From: Dipteronia dyeriana
Taxonomy: Eukaryota; Streptophyta; Magnoliopsida; Sapindales; Sapindaceae
Direction: 5' to 3'
Assembly (NCBI GenBank): GCA_032871835.1
Contig: CM065299.1
Coordinates: forward strand, 33,282,074 to 33,346,073
Length of the DNA stretch: 64,000 nt
Part shown: piece after piece, positions 32,714-44,829 of the stretch
How positions within the stretch are numbered: the stretch's first letter is position 1
Layout: every line of letters begins with the position of its first letter
The notes under the pieces: generated by a model
What the model was told of the DNA's origin: nothing
Seen by the model: the letters and a program-made list of their open reading frames with translations, nothing else
The model's database searches: none
Translations under genes and position numbers: made by a program

Positions 32714-34954
32714 ATGGATCCCATTCTTCGCTATAGATATTTTAAAATTCTCATGCATGCTATCAAGATTGGTAATAACGAGCATATTGGTAGACTTAAT
32801 CTATTCTTTGGGATCATTTCCCTTCATCCCAACCCATTGCTTTGAATGTGGATTACTCTATGGCCAGTCCCGGGTTTTTTCCTTTTTCTTCAAATTCTCT
32901 TGGTTCTACTTCTGTTGGTATCCATCCAGGTATGTCGAATACTATGAGGAAAACTTTTAGGGCTTCTCCTAAGGAGACTGCCCGCTTGGCGAGTGACTTA
33001 AAGATAACTTCTTAGACATTAAAGATGAAGGACGTTTCGAAGAAGAGACAAGCTCACATTCTTATATTTTCAGCGGACCATCCTTGTGCCTTTGACCTTG
33101 AAATAAAAGTAGTGACGGATGAAGAACTCGTGAAGTTTATGGACCGGTTCGATCTCCCTCACTCAGTGAAATTATACTGCAGTTGTAATCACACAAGGTG
33201 GAATCCATCCCTTAACACGGTTTCAATTTACTGGGCAATGATGTCTTCTGGGGTGACTTTCCCTTTACAGCCCTTCATTGGTCGCTTCTTGGCAAACGCG
33301 GGTGTAACCCCACCCCAACTGACTCCCAACTTGTTTTGGGTGCTAATCAGTTTGTGGCATTTATGAATAAAAAATTGGAGCTAGGAATCGCCTAATCCCG
33401 TAGAAGATATGTAATTTTTATACTCTGGGTCGATCAGATAATTGTGGGACTTTTTACCTTTAATCGACGCTGCCTAGCAGCTGGATTCCTTATGGTTATA
33501 AGGAAAAGCCTGCTTTTCCAACGCATAAGGACCACAAGGGCTTCATCTAGGGTTTCCATCTCCCAACAAGTACTGGAAGAATAGTTGGTTTTTCATCAAC
33601 GGAGAATAGGGTGAGGTCGTGGTGGCCGATCCACCCCATTGGTTAAACCGAAATAGAATCCTAATACATTTCTGTAGCCCCGAGCTATGGAATAAGACTG
33701 CACCTGTTATGACTCAGGCATGCCGATACGATCGTCAAAGCAGCCCATGCTTCATAGGAGGTTCACGATCGTCATCACTTATACTTTGAAAAAGAGTTGA
33801 TCGAATTGGGTCTCTTTCCTGAGATATCTGCTCGGCGTAGGTGCAGTAAGTCTCTGTTTCTGAGTTCTCCTTATGGTGGATTATCATTATTGTTGTTGGT
33901 CATTATTTCCTGTGTTGTCTTCCATTTCAGTATATGAACTGGGCATTATCGCTGGCGAGCAAACTGAGAAGGCTAAGAACTTCGATCAGGTGAGCTAAAA
34001 AACTGCTACTGACCAAGTGGCTTGAGGCATAGCTCATACGGAACACGACATTTTGACGGTTCTTGTTGACCATGCTGTGGCAAGGGGTAGTGATACCTCT
34101 TCCCCATGGAGCTATCAGAGAGGGTCTTCTAGAGATAGGTTCGGTCGGGTTCATTCTTCCACGGAGGGGTCTGACCGTGAGAGGTCGTGTAGGGAGAGAT
34201 TTAGTCGAGATAGACCCTCTAGGGACAGACGGAGTCGAGAGTAACCAAGTAGGGGCACGTCCCATAAAACTAGGTCTGATGACAATGTCTCTGGTAGTGA
34301 AATGACCAAAATAGTTGAAGGATCTTCTGCCCCTAAGGCTATCCATAGAAAAAGGGGAGATTACAAATGAGGCAGACCTATTGCCCTCTCAGTCAGGAGC
34401 TACCCCCATCCTTTTGGATGAAGAGGAGGAGGATAATCAGGGGATCCTAACTGAACTAATTCTAAGGGAGCACCGGTAAAAGAAAAAGGGTGATCGGGGG
34501 TTTACAACATCTTTCGCTGTCCCACCTGAAACAGCTATGGCTACTGAAGTAGCAACTCCACTACCTTTCCCTATGCCTTCTCAAGTTCAACCCGATTGTT
34601 CCCTAGCGGGTCCTCCAGCACATCATCCGGGGAAGTCTCCCATGGAGTTTTCAGTCAAGAGCTAAATTGTCTTCACAGATTCAGACTCCTATGATGGGGA
34701 GCACAACTCGGAGGAATTATTCATTGACGATGATGTGTTGGACGTCACATAGAATTTATTGGAAGGCTTATTGCCTGTCGATAAAGAAGGACCCTCTTCT
34801 TATGCATCTAAAGCTTCCTTCAACATTTACTCTGGTGGTCGTCCACGCTAATGAAGATAGCAATGCCTTAACCAATGGTGTAGATGTTGGTCCTTTGCCA
34901 AGCACTGATTATTCTCCCTTTATGGTTGATGCGCCCGAGGATAACATCACTTGA
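32714..34954 (+). pseudogene. Opposite-strand accessory ORF of element E (Transposase_28-like), broken
   Basis: This frame is on the plus strand, against the direction of E. The clearest part is 33025-33366 (113 codons), with FMDRFDLPHSVKL and MMSSGVTFPLQPFIGRFLANAG, then LTPNLFWVLISL. That pattern (Gly, Pro-Leu-x-Pro-Phe, then Leu-x-Pro-Asn) is like the plant domain family named putative gypsy-type transposon, known from Tat elements. An upstream in-frame piece from the ATG at 32938 (SNTMRKTFRASPKE) is divided from it by a TAG. Downstream, 34053-34330 encodes Arg/Ser/Asp-rich low-complexity repeats (RDRPSRDRRSRE), and 34660-34752 an acidic stretch. Several stops and shifts separate the parts, so it is a decayed gene, possibly once with introns. 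Confidence 0.62.
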
Positions 34955-35288
34955 CCGGATTTTAAAAACTTGAGCCAAGACCACGGCGGCGATGCTCTTT
35001 CTAGTGGTTCCGGGCCCAGAGATCCCTCAAACATCTCAAACATTTAGAAGTTTCTCTTTTTTTTTTATCATTTCAGTAGTTGCCACGCTGTAATTTTCTT
35101 ACTTTATTAATAAAATGAAATTTATTTTCTTTACTGTTTCTGAATGATTTACAATCGATTGCAACCGTTTATCAACTTGAACCATATCTGTTGTGCCACA
35201 TCTACGTTAGTCATTTTGGTCACGATCACATCCTCTCATGCAAACTCTTTAGTCTTGACCAGGATATTTTGTAAACCCAAGCTATATT
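34955..35288 (-). other. 3' internal region of E, left of element D
   Basis: No coding potential seen. It holds a tttttttt run near 35057 and ends in atatt (35284-35288), the left target duplication of D. Confidence 0.5.
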
Positions 35289-37761
35289 TGTTAGGATTAT
35301 GCTCGATAGTAAGAGTGTAATATTGTAATTAACAATATTTTCATATGAATAAAGTGATTTCTAGTTTAACAAAACATATAGCATTTACAGTTTAATTATT
35401 ATAATTGTCAAAAGTAAATAATCATAAGGTCAAAAGACTATGAGAAAAGAAGAATTGTTCATACATCTAGATATGTATGAGGTAGACACAATTCTTTAGT
35501 TAGTCTTGAATAATATTCACAACTTAAGATAAAAGGCTGGGCGTCTTTATCTTGTCAAAGTTGTAGATTTTTTTGCTGGCATTTGAGTGGGATCAAATGT
35601 GTTATGATGAATCTAAAATCATCAAAGTGTGGTATCTTTGGGCAAAAGAATCTAGTGCACTGGGTGCATTGAATATGATCAAAATGAAATACTTTATCTA
35701 GAACCGTCAATGGATAAAAGTTTAATTTGAAGACAATCAGAGAGTCTATCTCAATCCTAAGATAATTGATGGACTTATGGTTGCAAGTGTTATCATTTGA
35801 GCTATCAATGAGTACGATTATATAGCATAGTCTATCCTCGATAGTTTGGTGGTATTTATTTGTTAATCGATAGAGGACTTCATTTATAGATATGGACATC
35901 GTGGCTCCATTTATTGAATGAGAGTAGAATACTATCATATGGATGTTTTGAGGTATTGGCTATTAAATCTTAACGTTAAGTTTTCAATTGTGTCTATTGA
36001 AATATGGCTTCTGGACAAATCAAAATATCCAAGTTCAAAATGTGGTCATATGAGTTAATATAGTAACTTGGAGAGCTATAGGCGGTCTATGAGCTCTTGG
36101 CGATTACTGGTATTCTTCACGAGGATACATTTTCTCCATTAAGGTTGTCTAGGGTATGAATGAGTAACATCAACTTATTCTATCTTTATATAAGAGTTCA
36201 ATTTTAGTTCTTTAGTGGAATGAACTAAAATTAAATAGATTGCCCCTAAGTGAATCAATTATTGATTGTAATTGGGTTGTGTCTATTGAAGCTTAAATTT
36301 AGATAACCCGCCAAGATCCCAAATCCACACGAACTTGCATGGATCACTTGATATATTCTACCGGACAAATTAAGGGGTCCATCTAGAATTGCAATAAGGC
36401 ATGAGAACTTGTTTCTTTTTGTAAGAATAGGTCTAGTTCACATGTGGACTTTTTATTAAGGTCCAATGGATTTAATAAAATAAGAAAAATAATATATAGC
36501 CCTTATATATGGAATGGGCAACAAAAGGCTATTAAGAAATAGCTTAAATAAATTATTTAATTTTATTATTTAATTAAATAAAAATTAATTAATTGTTGAT
36601 TAATTAATTATTTAATTAAAAGTCAAAATCTTTTTCCTAGTATGAGATGGTCTCCTAAAACTTTACTATTGTTGGTAGTATAGTTAATGTTAAAGACTAT
36701 ATTTGATAAGTTGATAAATAAAAAGAATTATTTATCTAATCAAATTAGGAAATCTTTAATATGGTTATAAATACAATATTGAGTTGGATTAGGAGTTTTG
36801 GTGTAGGAAAGAATTCTTTTTGGAAAAGGATTCTTGGTCACCAAGTAAAACTACTTAGTGGTAGAATTCTTCTTTGAAAAGGATTCTTAACCACCAAGTT
36901 AATCTACATAAGGATAGGATTCTTGTCCATCAAGTAATCATTTCTTAGGAAAGAATAAACTCTCCTAATCTACATCAAAGAGGTAAAATTCGGCCAACAC
37001 ATATGTAATATGGGAGAGGATAGATTTTCTTTTAAATAAGGATTCTAGCTAACAAATAAATCCACCTAAGGAAAAGATTCTTGAAAATCAAGTAAATCCT
37101 TCTTATGAGAAGATTTATGATCCTATATATATGTGCATGAGAATTTCGGCCAGCCCTAAGGCAATTAGAGGTGAATTTTGGTCAACCTTATTATTCTAAG
37201 AGAAGAATTCAGCCATCATAGGAATTTTGAGGGAGAAAAATCTGATTTTACTCTAGACAAAATTCGTTCATCTCTAAACAATAGTGTGTGAATTCGGCCA
37301 AGTAAAGAAGAAAGGGGAACGTTTTTGTTTTTGATAGTATACTAATATCCTTTACATCAAAAGGGTTTTGTGTACAACATCGAATCAAGGTTCACACGAG
37401 TTTCAATCAAATTTATTGATAATTCGCAAGTGACCGGACGTTCTTGGATTTTTTTCTTGGAGGATATTTGTAACTAACAAAGAAAAGATTTTGCTTTGTC
37501 TCCATCCTCAGGTATACAATTTATAGAAAGGGAACCCACACTCCAAGGTGATTCACGTTCGTGATTGGATTGGAAGATCTTACGGAATCAATTCGGCACT
37601 TGTTCAATCGTCACGAGGAAAAGGTACGATACTTTTATGTATATCAATTAATCTAGTATTAAGGTTCTCGTTGCATAAAGGGAAATTTTTTATTTATACG
37701 CAAACCCTAATTTCTAATTTTCTCAAGCTTCCATTGCGTTTTGAACCGTTTTTTCCCTTCA
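35289..37761 (+). repeat. 5' LTR of element D
   Basis: 2473 bp, TGTTAGGATT ... CCCTTCA. It matches the split 3' LTR and the LTRs of C. Around 36560-36620 there is a dense TTAATTAA segment. A set of short inverted repeats is annotated separately. Confidence 0.93.
36833..37092 (+). repeat. CTTG-N5-CAAG inverted-repeat series in LTR of D
   Basis: Repeats of a degenerate unit (aaggattcttg...aag taaatctac) each contain a small inverted repeat: CTTGGTCACCAAG (36833-36845, perfect), CTTAACCACCAAG (36886-36898), CTTGTCCATCAAG (36922-36934) and CTTGAAAATCAAG (37080-37092). Spacing is irregular. The 3' LTR has the series near 44450-44705, and reverse-oriented counterparts lie in C. Confidence 0.65.
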
Positions 37762-37762
37762 A

Positions 37763-37775
37763 TTGGTATCAGAGC
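37763..37775 (+). other. Primer binding site of D (initiator-Met tRNA)
   Basis: Reads TTGGTATCAGAGC directly after the 5' LTR; full match to the standard site. Confidence 0.95.
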
Positions 37776-39136
37776 CTGGTTGTACCCTTGATTAATTGAT
37801 GTATGTGTTCGTGAATCTTTTTCTTTTATTGTATATATGCATGTTTTAGAAAGAGATAACACTCTAGGTATTCGCATATATATATATTTACATTGGAATG
37901 TATGGATATATATATGTTTTAAATGTGGTTTGTTTTTGCACAATTTTGGTCCTAGAATTTCAATGTATTTTGTTTTGGGATTGTAACAAGAATGGTGGTC
38001 TATTATCCCTATAATTTTCTTCTTGGTAGTTGCTAAGTTTTTTTTTTATATTTTGTTGTAGTAATAAAAAAACAAAAACTGCAGTATTTTATTATTTAAA
38101 TCCTTCTGTAGTACATTCAAGTTTCGAAGACTCTAAAGTTTGAAGAATTAGGAGCAACCGGAACAAGTTTGGGACCGTGCGAGCTGTAACAACAAACTTG
38201 CGTGCGAAGAGCACGCAGCCACGTTTGTTGTGGCATGGGCTGCGCACGGCAGCCCTTTTGGTAGCCATGGGCTGCGCATGGCAACCCTTTTTGGGTTTGC
38301 GGCATGCGCATGCCCATGGGTAAGGGCGAAGGGTGCGCATGCCCATGGGAGGTAGCCGAGGGAGTCCGAACGACAAAGGTCGCGTGAAGACTTGTTCGCC
38401 AAGAAAAGAGTTCTTGTATTCCAAGATATATGTAATTTACTTGCTTTTCCATGATGGACGAAAATTGTAGCTATTTATATTTTTGTAAATATTGCAATGT
38501 TTGTCATTGTTTGATAACATATCATATAGAATAGAAGTGCCACTCATATATCTATTTTGGTATGAACATGCATTGAATGGTTTAAGTATCTAAATTGACA
38601 TCTAGATAACTTGGTAAATCATTCTTTGAAATTCGATCACACGCCTTAAACAATCGAGTGGGAGAAGGTGTTTGGGAACACCTACGGCATCCAAGTTTAG
38701 TTGATCTTTATGTTTCGTAAATAACCTCCAAGGTATTCATGAATGGAATTTAGCAAGATACTTCCTTACAAGGATAGACTAGACAATTAGCCCAAACGAT
38801 ATCTACTCCCAAAGGAGGGATATTCGTGAGGGGTTATATTGAAGGTCGATAACTTGGTAACACACTCAATGTACTTTTATTAATATCCTCCCAAGAGTTC
38901 TTGTTAATAAAATTGCAAGGCTAAAATAGAAAACGTTGGTTGTTATGTTAACAATTAGGTAGGACCTAGTCCAACTAGTAAATGGTGCGTACTCCCAAAT
39001 GAGGTGTGACATTTATGGGTGTTGGATCACCGTTGAATTTTTACGATTGAATTATTTTATTTAATTCAAGATAAATATTCAAAAGTGCTATATCATGATT
39101 GTTTACTTATATAATTTTTGTTATTAAAAAGAAATC
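37776..39136 (+). other. 5' leader of element D
   Basis: About 1.36 kb of non-coding leader before gag. It has no insertion at the site where solo LTR S1 sits in C. It includes the GC-rich block at 38150-38400. Overlapping open frames on the other strand at 38092-38452 exist only because that block is GC-rich; they are not conserved in C. Confidence 0.75.
38150..38400 (+). repeat. GC-rich, palindrome-rich block in leader of D
   Basis: Holds repeated gggctgcgca(c/t)ggca(g/a)cccttttt units (38227, 38269) and two copies of gcgcatgcccatggg (38304, 38334), with self-complementary cores GCGCATGC(GC) and CCCATGGG. A shorter version lies in C at 24940-25120. Confidence 0.68.
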
Positions 39137-39900
39137 ATGACCCCATCCCTAATCAATATCCTAAAAGATAATACTTTAACATATGATAGCATCTACAAGA
39201 ATATTGGGTTGTTGTTGCAAGCTGAAAAGTATAAGTTCATTATGTATATTCCATAACCACCAAACTAATGAATCTAACTCAGGAAGCAAAGATATGAGTA
39301 TCAGTAGTGGAAGTCTTCAGATGAGATGGCTAAATGTACGTTACATTATGGCCATCATCTTCGACGTGTTGCAACAACAACATGAAAGAATGGAGACTGC
39401 TGCCGATATAATGATGTCTCTAGAGGAGATGTTTGCTATGAGGTCTATGATGAATAAGAGAGAGAGGCAGTGATTGCTTTTATGAATCTTAGGACGAAAC
39501 CTGGACAGGGTGTGAAAGATCACATGAGAAAAGTCATAGCACATCTCAACATTGCTGAATTGAATGGTGCTAAGATAGATGGTGAGACCAAAATTGACAT
39601 GATTGTCAACTCACTATCAGATTCCTTTGATCAATTCAAGTTGGACTACACCTTGAATAATAAGGAATACACATTGCAAGTCCTGATGCAAGATGTTCAA
39701 AGCGCGGAAAAAAATCCTTGTGAAAGGCAAGGGTCAAGAGATTTATATGCTTGGTAAGTTGCTATTGTTAAAGACCCGTAAAAAGGTCAAGAGACAACAG
39801 AAGAAAAAGCTACTTGAGCCTTCTTAGAAGGAGACCAAGAAAGTAACAAAGATCAAAGGAAAGTGTTTCTTTTGTGGTGCAAAGGGTCAAAGGATTAAAC
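39137..39900 (+). pseudogene. Gag remnant, element D
   Basis: The likely original start is the ATG at 39137 (MTPSLINILKDNTLT), matching C. The body lies in two frames: 39183-39473 (MRWLNVRYIMAIIFDVLQQQHE, ADIMMSLEEMFAMRS) and 39470-39757 (MNLRTKPGQGVKDHM, HLNIAELNGAKIDGETKID, NKEYTLQVLMQDVQSAEK). The zinc knuckle near 39860 reads KCFFCGAKGQ, with the His replaced by Gln, and then runs straight into the sequence that in C follows the protease site. So about 200 bases with the knuckle end and the protease DSG are deleted. The protein would be non-functional. Confidence 0.85.
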
Positions 39901-41300
39901 TGAATAAGAATGAATTCAAATTGTATTTAGGCAATGGAGCATTGATGTCTACTAGTGTAGTGGGAGATATTAGAATCAATTTAGATTCTTATAGGTATTT
40001 AGATTTAATAGGCGTTTATTATGTACATCAATTCAAGAGGAATTTAATTTCAGTTTCTTGTTTAAATAAATTTGGTTATTCGGTTACTTTTAATAAAGCT
40101 TTTATTATTAGTAAGAATGACAAATTTATTTTCAAAGGTACATTCGAAAATGGTTTATTCTATTTGCATGGAAATATCTCTCACTTGTTAGACATGAAAT
40201 CAACAGAACCTAATCATAAAAGAGTAAAATTATCAAAAGATGAAACCTACCTATGGCATTTGCGCTTAGGTCATATTAACCTTAATAGGATTAAAAGATT
40301 GGTATGTGATGGACCTCTAAATGACTTAAAGATTGATGATCTACCAACTTGTTAATCTTGTTTGGAAGGTAAAATGACCAAAAGGTCATTTACGACCAAA
40401 GGCACAAGAGCCGTTGAATGTTTAGGTTTGATACACACTGATGTCTATGGACCTATGAGCATTCAAGCTAGAGGTGGATATGAGTACTTCATCACTTTCA
40501 CGGATGATTACTCAAGATTTGGCTATGTGTATCTCATGAGACATAAGTCAGATGCTCTTGACATGTTCAAAACATTTAAAGCTGAATTTGAAAATCAGCT
40601 TGAGAAACACATAAAAATCTTGGTGAAGAATATCTATCTGGTGAGTTTCAGCAATATCTTATTGAAAATGGAATAATTTCTCAGTTTTCTGCAATAGACA
40701 CACCTCAACAAAATAGGGTGGCAGAAAGGAGAAATAGAACTCTTTTGGATATGGTTAGGTCCATGTTGAGTTATTCAACGCTCCTTAATTCTTTTTAGGG
40801 ATATGCTTTACAAACTGTAATGTACATTCTAAACGATGTACCATCTAAGTCAGTTCCTAAAACACCGCATGAGTTTTGGATCGGGCGAAAGCTTAGTTTG
40901 CAACACTTAAGGATATTTGGATGTCTTACGCATGTGTTAAAAGGAAAGACAGAAAAGATGGAGTCCTGTTCAGAAACATGCATATTTGTAGGGTATCCAA
41001 AAGAAACAAAAGGATATTATTTTTATAGTCCTTCAGATCTTAAAGTATTTGTTTCGACAAATGCTAAATTTATGGAATAGGACTATATGAATAATTTTGT
41101 GCCTAAAAGTAGAATTGTCATGAATGAACTTTTAGGAGATACAATTCCACAAGAGGTTTTGCAACCAAGCCCTATTGTAAGTTCCGTACCAACACAAGAT
41201 CAACAATCTACCATACCTCATCGTAGTGGGAGGGTTGTTAGACATCCCGAGAGATACATCGGTATAGGAGAATCTGTAGAGAATCTGTAAAGAATCTTTC
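39901..41300 (+). pseudogene. Integrase remnant, element D
   Basis: 39921-40355 carries the region before integrase and LWHLRLGHINLNRI. A TAA at 40353-40355 falls inside the zinc CxxC (C-stop-SC), replacing a Glu codon. 40362-40676 has LIHTDVYGPMS (first Asp) and DDYSRFGYVYLM; a frameshift near 40615 damages the second-Asp region. TPQQNRVAERRNRTLLDM follows, keeping the catalytic Glu. After a stop near 40798, 40820-41080 gives the C-terminal HEFWIGRKLSLQHLRIFGC and FVGYPKETKGYYFY. The linker 41087-41290 contains HRSGRVVRHPERY. Confidence 0.87.
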
Positions 41301-42120
41301 GAATGATGATGATCCCTATACGTACAAGGAAGCAATGGAAGATGTTGATTGTCGCCATTAGCAAAAGGCAATGCAATCAGAAATTGAATCTATGTTCAAA
41401 AACAAAGTCTGGTCTCTTGTAGACTTGCCTAAAGGGATAAAACCCATTGTGTGCAAGTGGGTATACATGAGGAAAAGAGGAATGGATGGAAAGGTGGAAA
41501 CCTTTAAAGCTAGATTGGTAGCTAAAGGTTATACACAGAAGGAAGGTATCGATTATGAAGAACCTTCTCTCCTGTGGCCATGCTTAAATCCATTAGGATA
41601 CTCTTATCCATTACGGCATCTCTAGACCTAGATATTTGGCAAATGGACGTCAAGATAGCTTTCCTTAATGGAAGTCTTGATGATAGCATCGACATGATGC
41701 AACCAGAAGGATTCTTTGAAAAAGGCCAAGAGGAAAGGGTATGCAAGTTGTAAAGATCCATATATGGATTGAAGCAAGCATCCAGATCCTGGAACATAAG
41801 GTTCGATCAAGCCATGAAAAGTTTTGGATTTATTGAAAACCTTGATGAACCTTATGTATACAAAAGGATTAAAGGTGACAAGTTGGTTTTCCTAGTTCTT
41901 TAAGTTGATGATATACCACTCATCGGAAACGATGTAGGTGTATTGACATCAATAAATGAATGGTTAGCAAAACAATTTGATATGAAGGACTTAGGAGAAG
42001 CAAGTTATATTCTTGGTATCTAAGTCATAAGGGATAGAAAGAATAGAACGATTGCATTATCCCAAGCTTCATACATAGATAAAATCTTTCTAGGTTTTCC
42101 ATGCAAGATTCCAAAAAAAG
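41301..42120 (+). pseudogene. Reverse transcriptase remnant, element D
   Basis: 41371-41625 carries IKPIVCKWVYMRKRG and FKARLVAKGYTQKEGIDYEE. A frameshift near 41575 follows, then IWQMDVKIAFLNGSLDDS and SIYGLKQASRSWNIRF (preceded by a stop after VCKL). The catalytic box is broken by a TAA at 41900-41902 exactly where the Tyr of YVDD should be, leaving VDD. Further down GDLGEAS-like and GI-stop-VIRDRKNRT motifs show another stop near 42021. At least four disabling changes are present. Confidence 0.87.
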
Positions 42121-42887
42121 GTATGTTACCTTTTAGACATGGAATCAAACTTTCTAAGGAACAAGTTCCTAAGAATGAGCATGAAGAGCAATTCATGAGT
42201 AGGATTCCATATGTTTTGGCAGTAGGAAGTCTCATGTATGCAATGCTCTGTACTAGACCAGATATTTGTTTTGCTGTAGCAATAGTTAGCAGGTTTCAAT
42301 TGAAGCCTCATCCTGATCATTGGACGACAGTCAAGCATATTTTCAAGTATCTTAGGAGAACGAGAGATTATATGCTTGTATACTCAGTACGTGATTTAAT
42401 TCCCATTGGGTATACAGATTTTAATTTTCAATCAGATTTTGACTCCAGGAGATTAACATCAGGATATGTGTTTACTATTGGAGGAGGGGCAGTCATATGG
42501 AGGAGTATCAAGCAATCTTGTATTGCCGATTCCACCATTGAAGCCGAGTATGTAGTCGCATGCGAGGCTGCTAAAGAGGCTGTCTAGCTCCGCCAATTCC
42601 TGATTGACTTGGAAATGGTTCCTGATGCGAATAAGCAGATCACTATCTATTGTGACAATAGTGGAGCAGTGGCTAATTCAAGAGAACCAAGAAGTCATAA
42701 GAGAGGGAAATACATTGAAAGAAAGTATCACCTTTTTGGGGAAATTGTGCATAGGGGGGACGTGACGATTACCAAGATCGCTTCAGCAGAAAATCTAGCG
42801 GATCCCTTTACAAAGGCTCTTCCTCAAAAGAGTTTCGATGGGCATCTAGAGAATATCGGGATGAGAGATATGACATATTTTCTATAG
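42121..42887 (+). pseudogene. RT connection and RNase H remnant, element D
   Basis: 42123-42587 is open for 154 codons: SRIPYVLAVGSLMYAMLCTRPDICF, GYTDFNFQSDFDSRR and DSTIEAEYVVACEAAKEAV, where a TAG replaces the expected Trp codon (42585-42587). 42609-42887 continues with ITIYCDNSGAVANS, KYIERKYHLFGEIV and ADPFTKALPQKSF. The first Asp-motif reads YTDFN rather than YTDSD. It ends just before the polypurine tract. Confidence 0.88.
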
Positions 42888-42901
42888 AGCAAGTGGGAGA
42901 T
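42888..42901 (+). other. Polypurine tract of D
   Basis: Reads AGCAAGTGGGAGAT, directly before the TG of the 3' LTR. Confidence 0.88.
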
Positions 42902-44829
42902 TGTTAGGATTATGCTCGATAGCAAGAGTGTAATATTGTAATTAACAATCTTTTCATATGAATAAAGTGATTTCTAGTTTAACAAAACTTATAGCATTTA
43001 TAGTTTAATTATTATAATTGTCAAACGTAAATAATCATAAGGTCAAAAGACTATAAGAAAAGAAGAATTGTTCATACATCTAGATATGTATGAGGTAGAC
43101 ACAATTCTTTAGTTAGTCTTGAATAATATTCACAACTTAAGATAGAAGGATAGACGGCTTTATCTTGTCAAAGTTGTAGATTCTTTTGCTAGCATTTGAG
43201 TGGGATCATATGTGTTATGATGAATCTAAAATCATCAAAGTGTGGTGTCTTTGGGCAAAAGAATCTAGTGCACTGGCTTCATTGAATAGGATCAAAATAA
43301 AATACTTTATCTAGATTCGTCAATGGATAAAAGTTTTCATTTGAAGACAATCAGAGAGTCTATCTCAATCCTGAGATAAATGATGGACTTATGGTTGCAA
43401 GTGTTATCATTTGAGCTATTAATGAGTACGATTATATAGCATAGTCTATCCTCGATAGTTTGGTGGTATTCATTTGTTAATCGATAGAAGACTTCATTTT
43501 TAAATATGGACATCGTGGCTCCATTTATTGACTGAGAGTAGAATACCATCATATGGATGTTTTGAGGTATTGGATATTAAATCGTAACGTTAACTTTTCA
43601 ATAGTGTCTATTAAAACAAGGCTTCTGGACAAGTCAAAATATCCAAGTTCAAAATGTGGTCATATGAGTTAATATGGTAACTTGGAGAGCTATAGGTGGT
43701 CTATGAGCTCTTGGCGATTACTGATATTCTTCACGAGGATACATTTTATCCAATAAGGTTGTCTAGGGTATGAATGAGTAACATCAACTTATTCTATCTT
43801 TATTTAAGAGTTCAATTTTAGTTTTTTAGTGGAATGAACTAAAATTAAATAGATTGCACTTAAGTGAATCATTTATTGATTGTGATTGGGTTGTGTCTAT
43901 TGGAGCTTAAATTTAGATAGCCCGCCAAGATCCCAAATCCACACGAACTTGCATGGACCACTTGATATATTTTACCAGACCAATTAAGGGGTCCATCTAG
44001 AATTGTAATAAGGCATGAGAACTTGTTTCTTTTTGAAAGAATAAGTCTAGTTCACATGTTGCCTTTTTATTAAGGTCCAATGGATTTAATAAAATAAGAA
44101 AAATAATATATGGCCCTTATATATGGAATGGGCGGCAAAAGGCTATTAAGAAATAGCTTAAATATATAATTTTATTTTATTATTTAATTAAATAGAAATT
44201 AATTAATTGTTGATTAATTAATTATCTTATTAAAAGTCAAAATCTTTTTCCTAATAGGATATGGTCTCCTAGAACTATACTATTGTTGGTAGTATAGTTA
44301 ATGTTAAAGAATATATTTGATAAGTAGATAAATAAAAAGAATTATTTATCTAATCAAATTAGGAAGTCTTTAATATGGTTAAAATACACTATTGAGTTGG
44401 ATTAGGAGTTTTTGTGCAGGAAAGAATTCTTTTTGGAAAATGATTCTTGGTCACCAAGTAAAACTACTTAGTGGTAGAATTCTTCTTTGAAAAGGATTCT
44501 TAACCACCAAGTCAATCTACCTAAGGATAGGATTCTTATCCATCAAGTAATCCTTCTTAGGAAAGAATAAACTCTCCTAACCTACATCAAAGAGGTAAAA
44601 TTCGGCCAACAAATATGTAATATGGGATATGATAGATTTCCTTTTAGATAAGGATTCTAACAAACAAATAAATCCACCAAAGGAAAGGATTCTTGCAAAT
44701 CAAGTAAACCTTTCTCAGGAGGGGATTTATGATCCTATATATATGTGCTTTGGCCAGCACTAAGGCAATTAGAGGTGAATTTCGGTCAACCTTATTATTC
44801 TAAGAGAAGAATTCAGTCATCATAGTAAT
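42902..44829 (+). repeat. 3' LTR of element D, first part
   Basis: Matches 35289 to about 37222 of the 5' LTR, stopping within ...catcata-gtaat where the tandem array is inserted. The last five bases (44825-44829, gtaat) are one copy of the array TSD. A segment corresponding to about 37130-37145 of the 5' LTR is missing near 44750. Confidence 0.92.

Noticed and set aside
33927..34346. 139-codon minus-strand frame (MDSLRGRRSFNYF...)
   Set aside because: It is opposite the Arg/Ser-rich low-complexity part of the plus-strand accessory ORF; repeats of the gagagg/cgag type explain the open frame.
38092..38452. Three overlapping minus-strand frames of 84-111 codons
   Set aside because: They exist in the GC-rich leader block of D where stops are rare; frames are not preserved in the matching block of element C.
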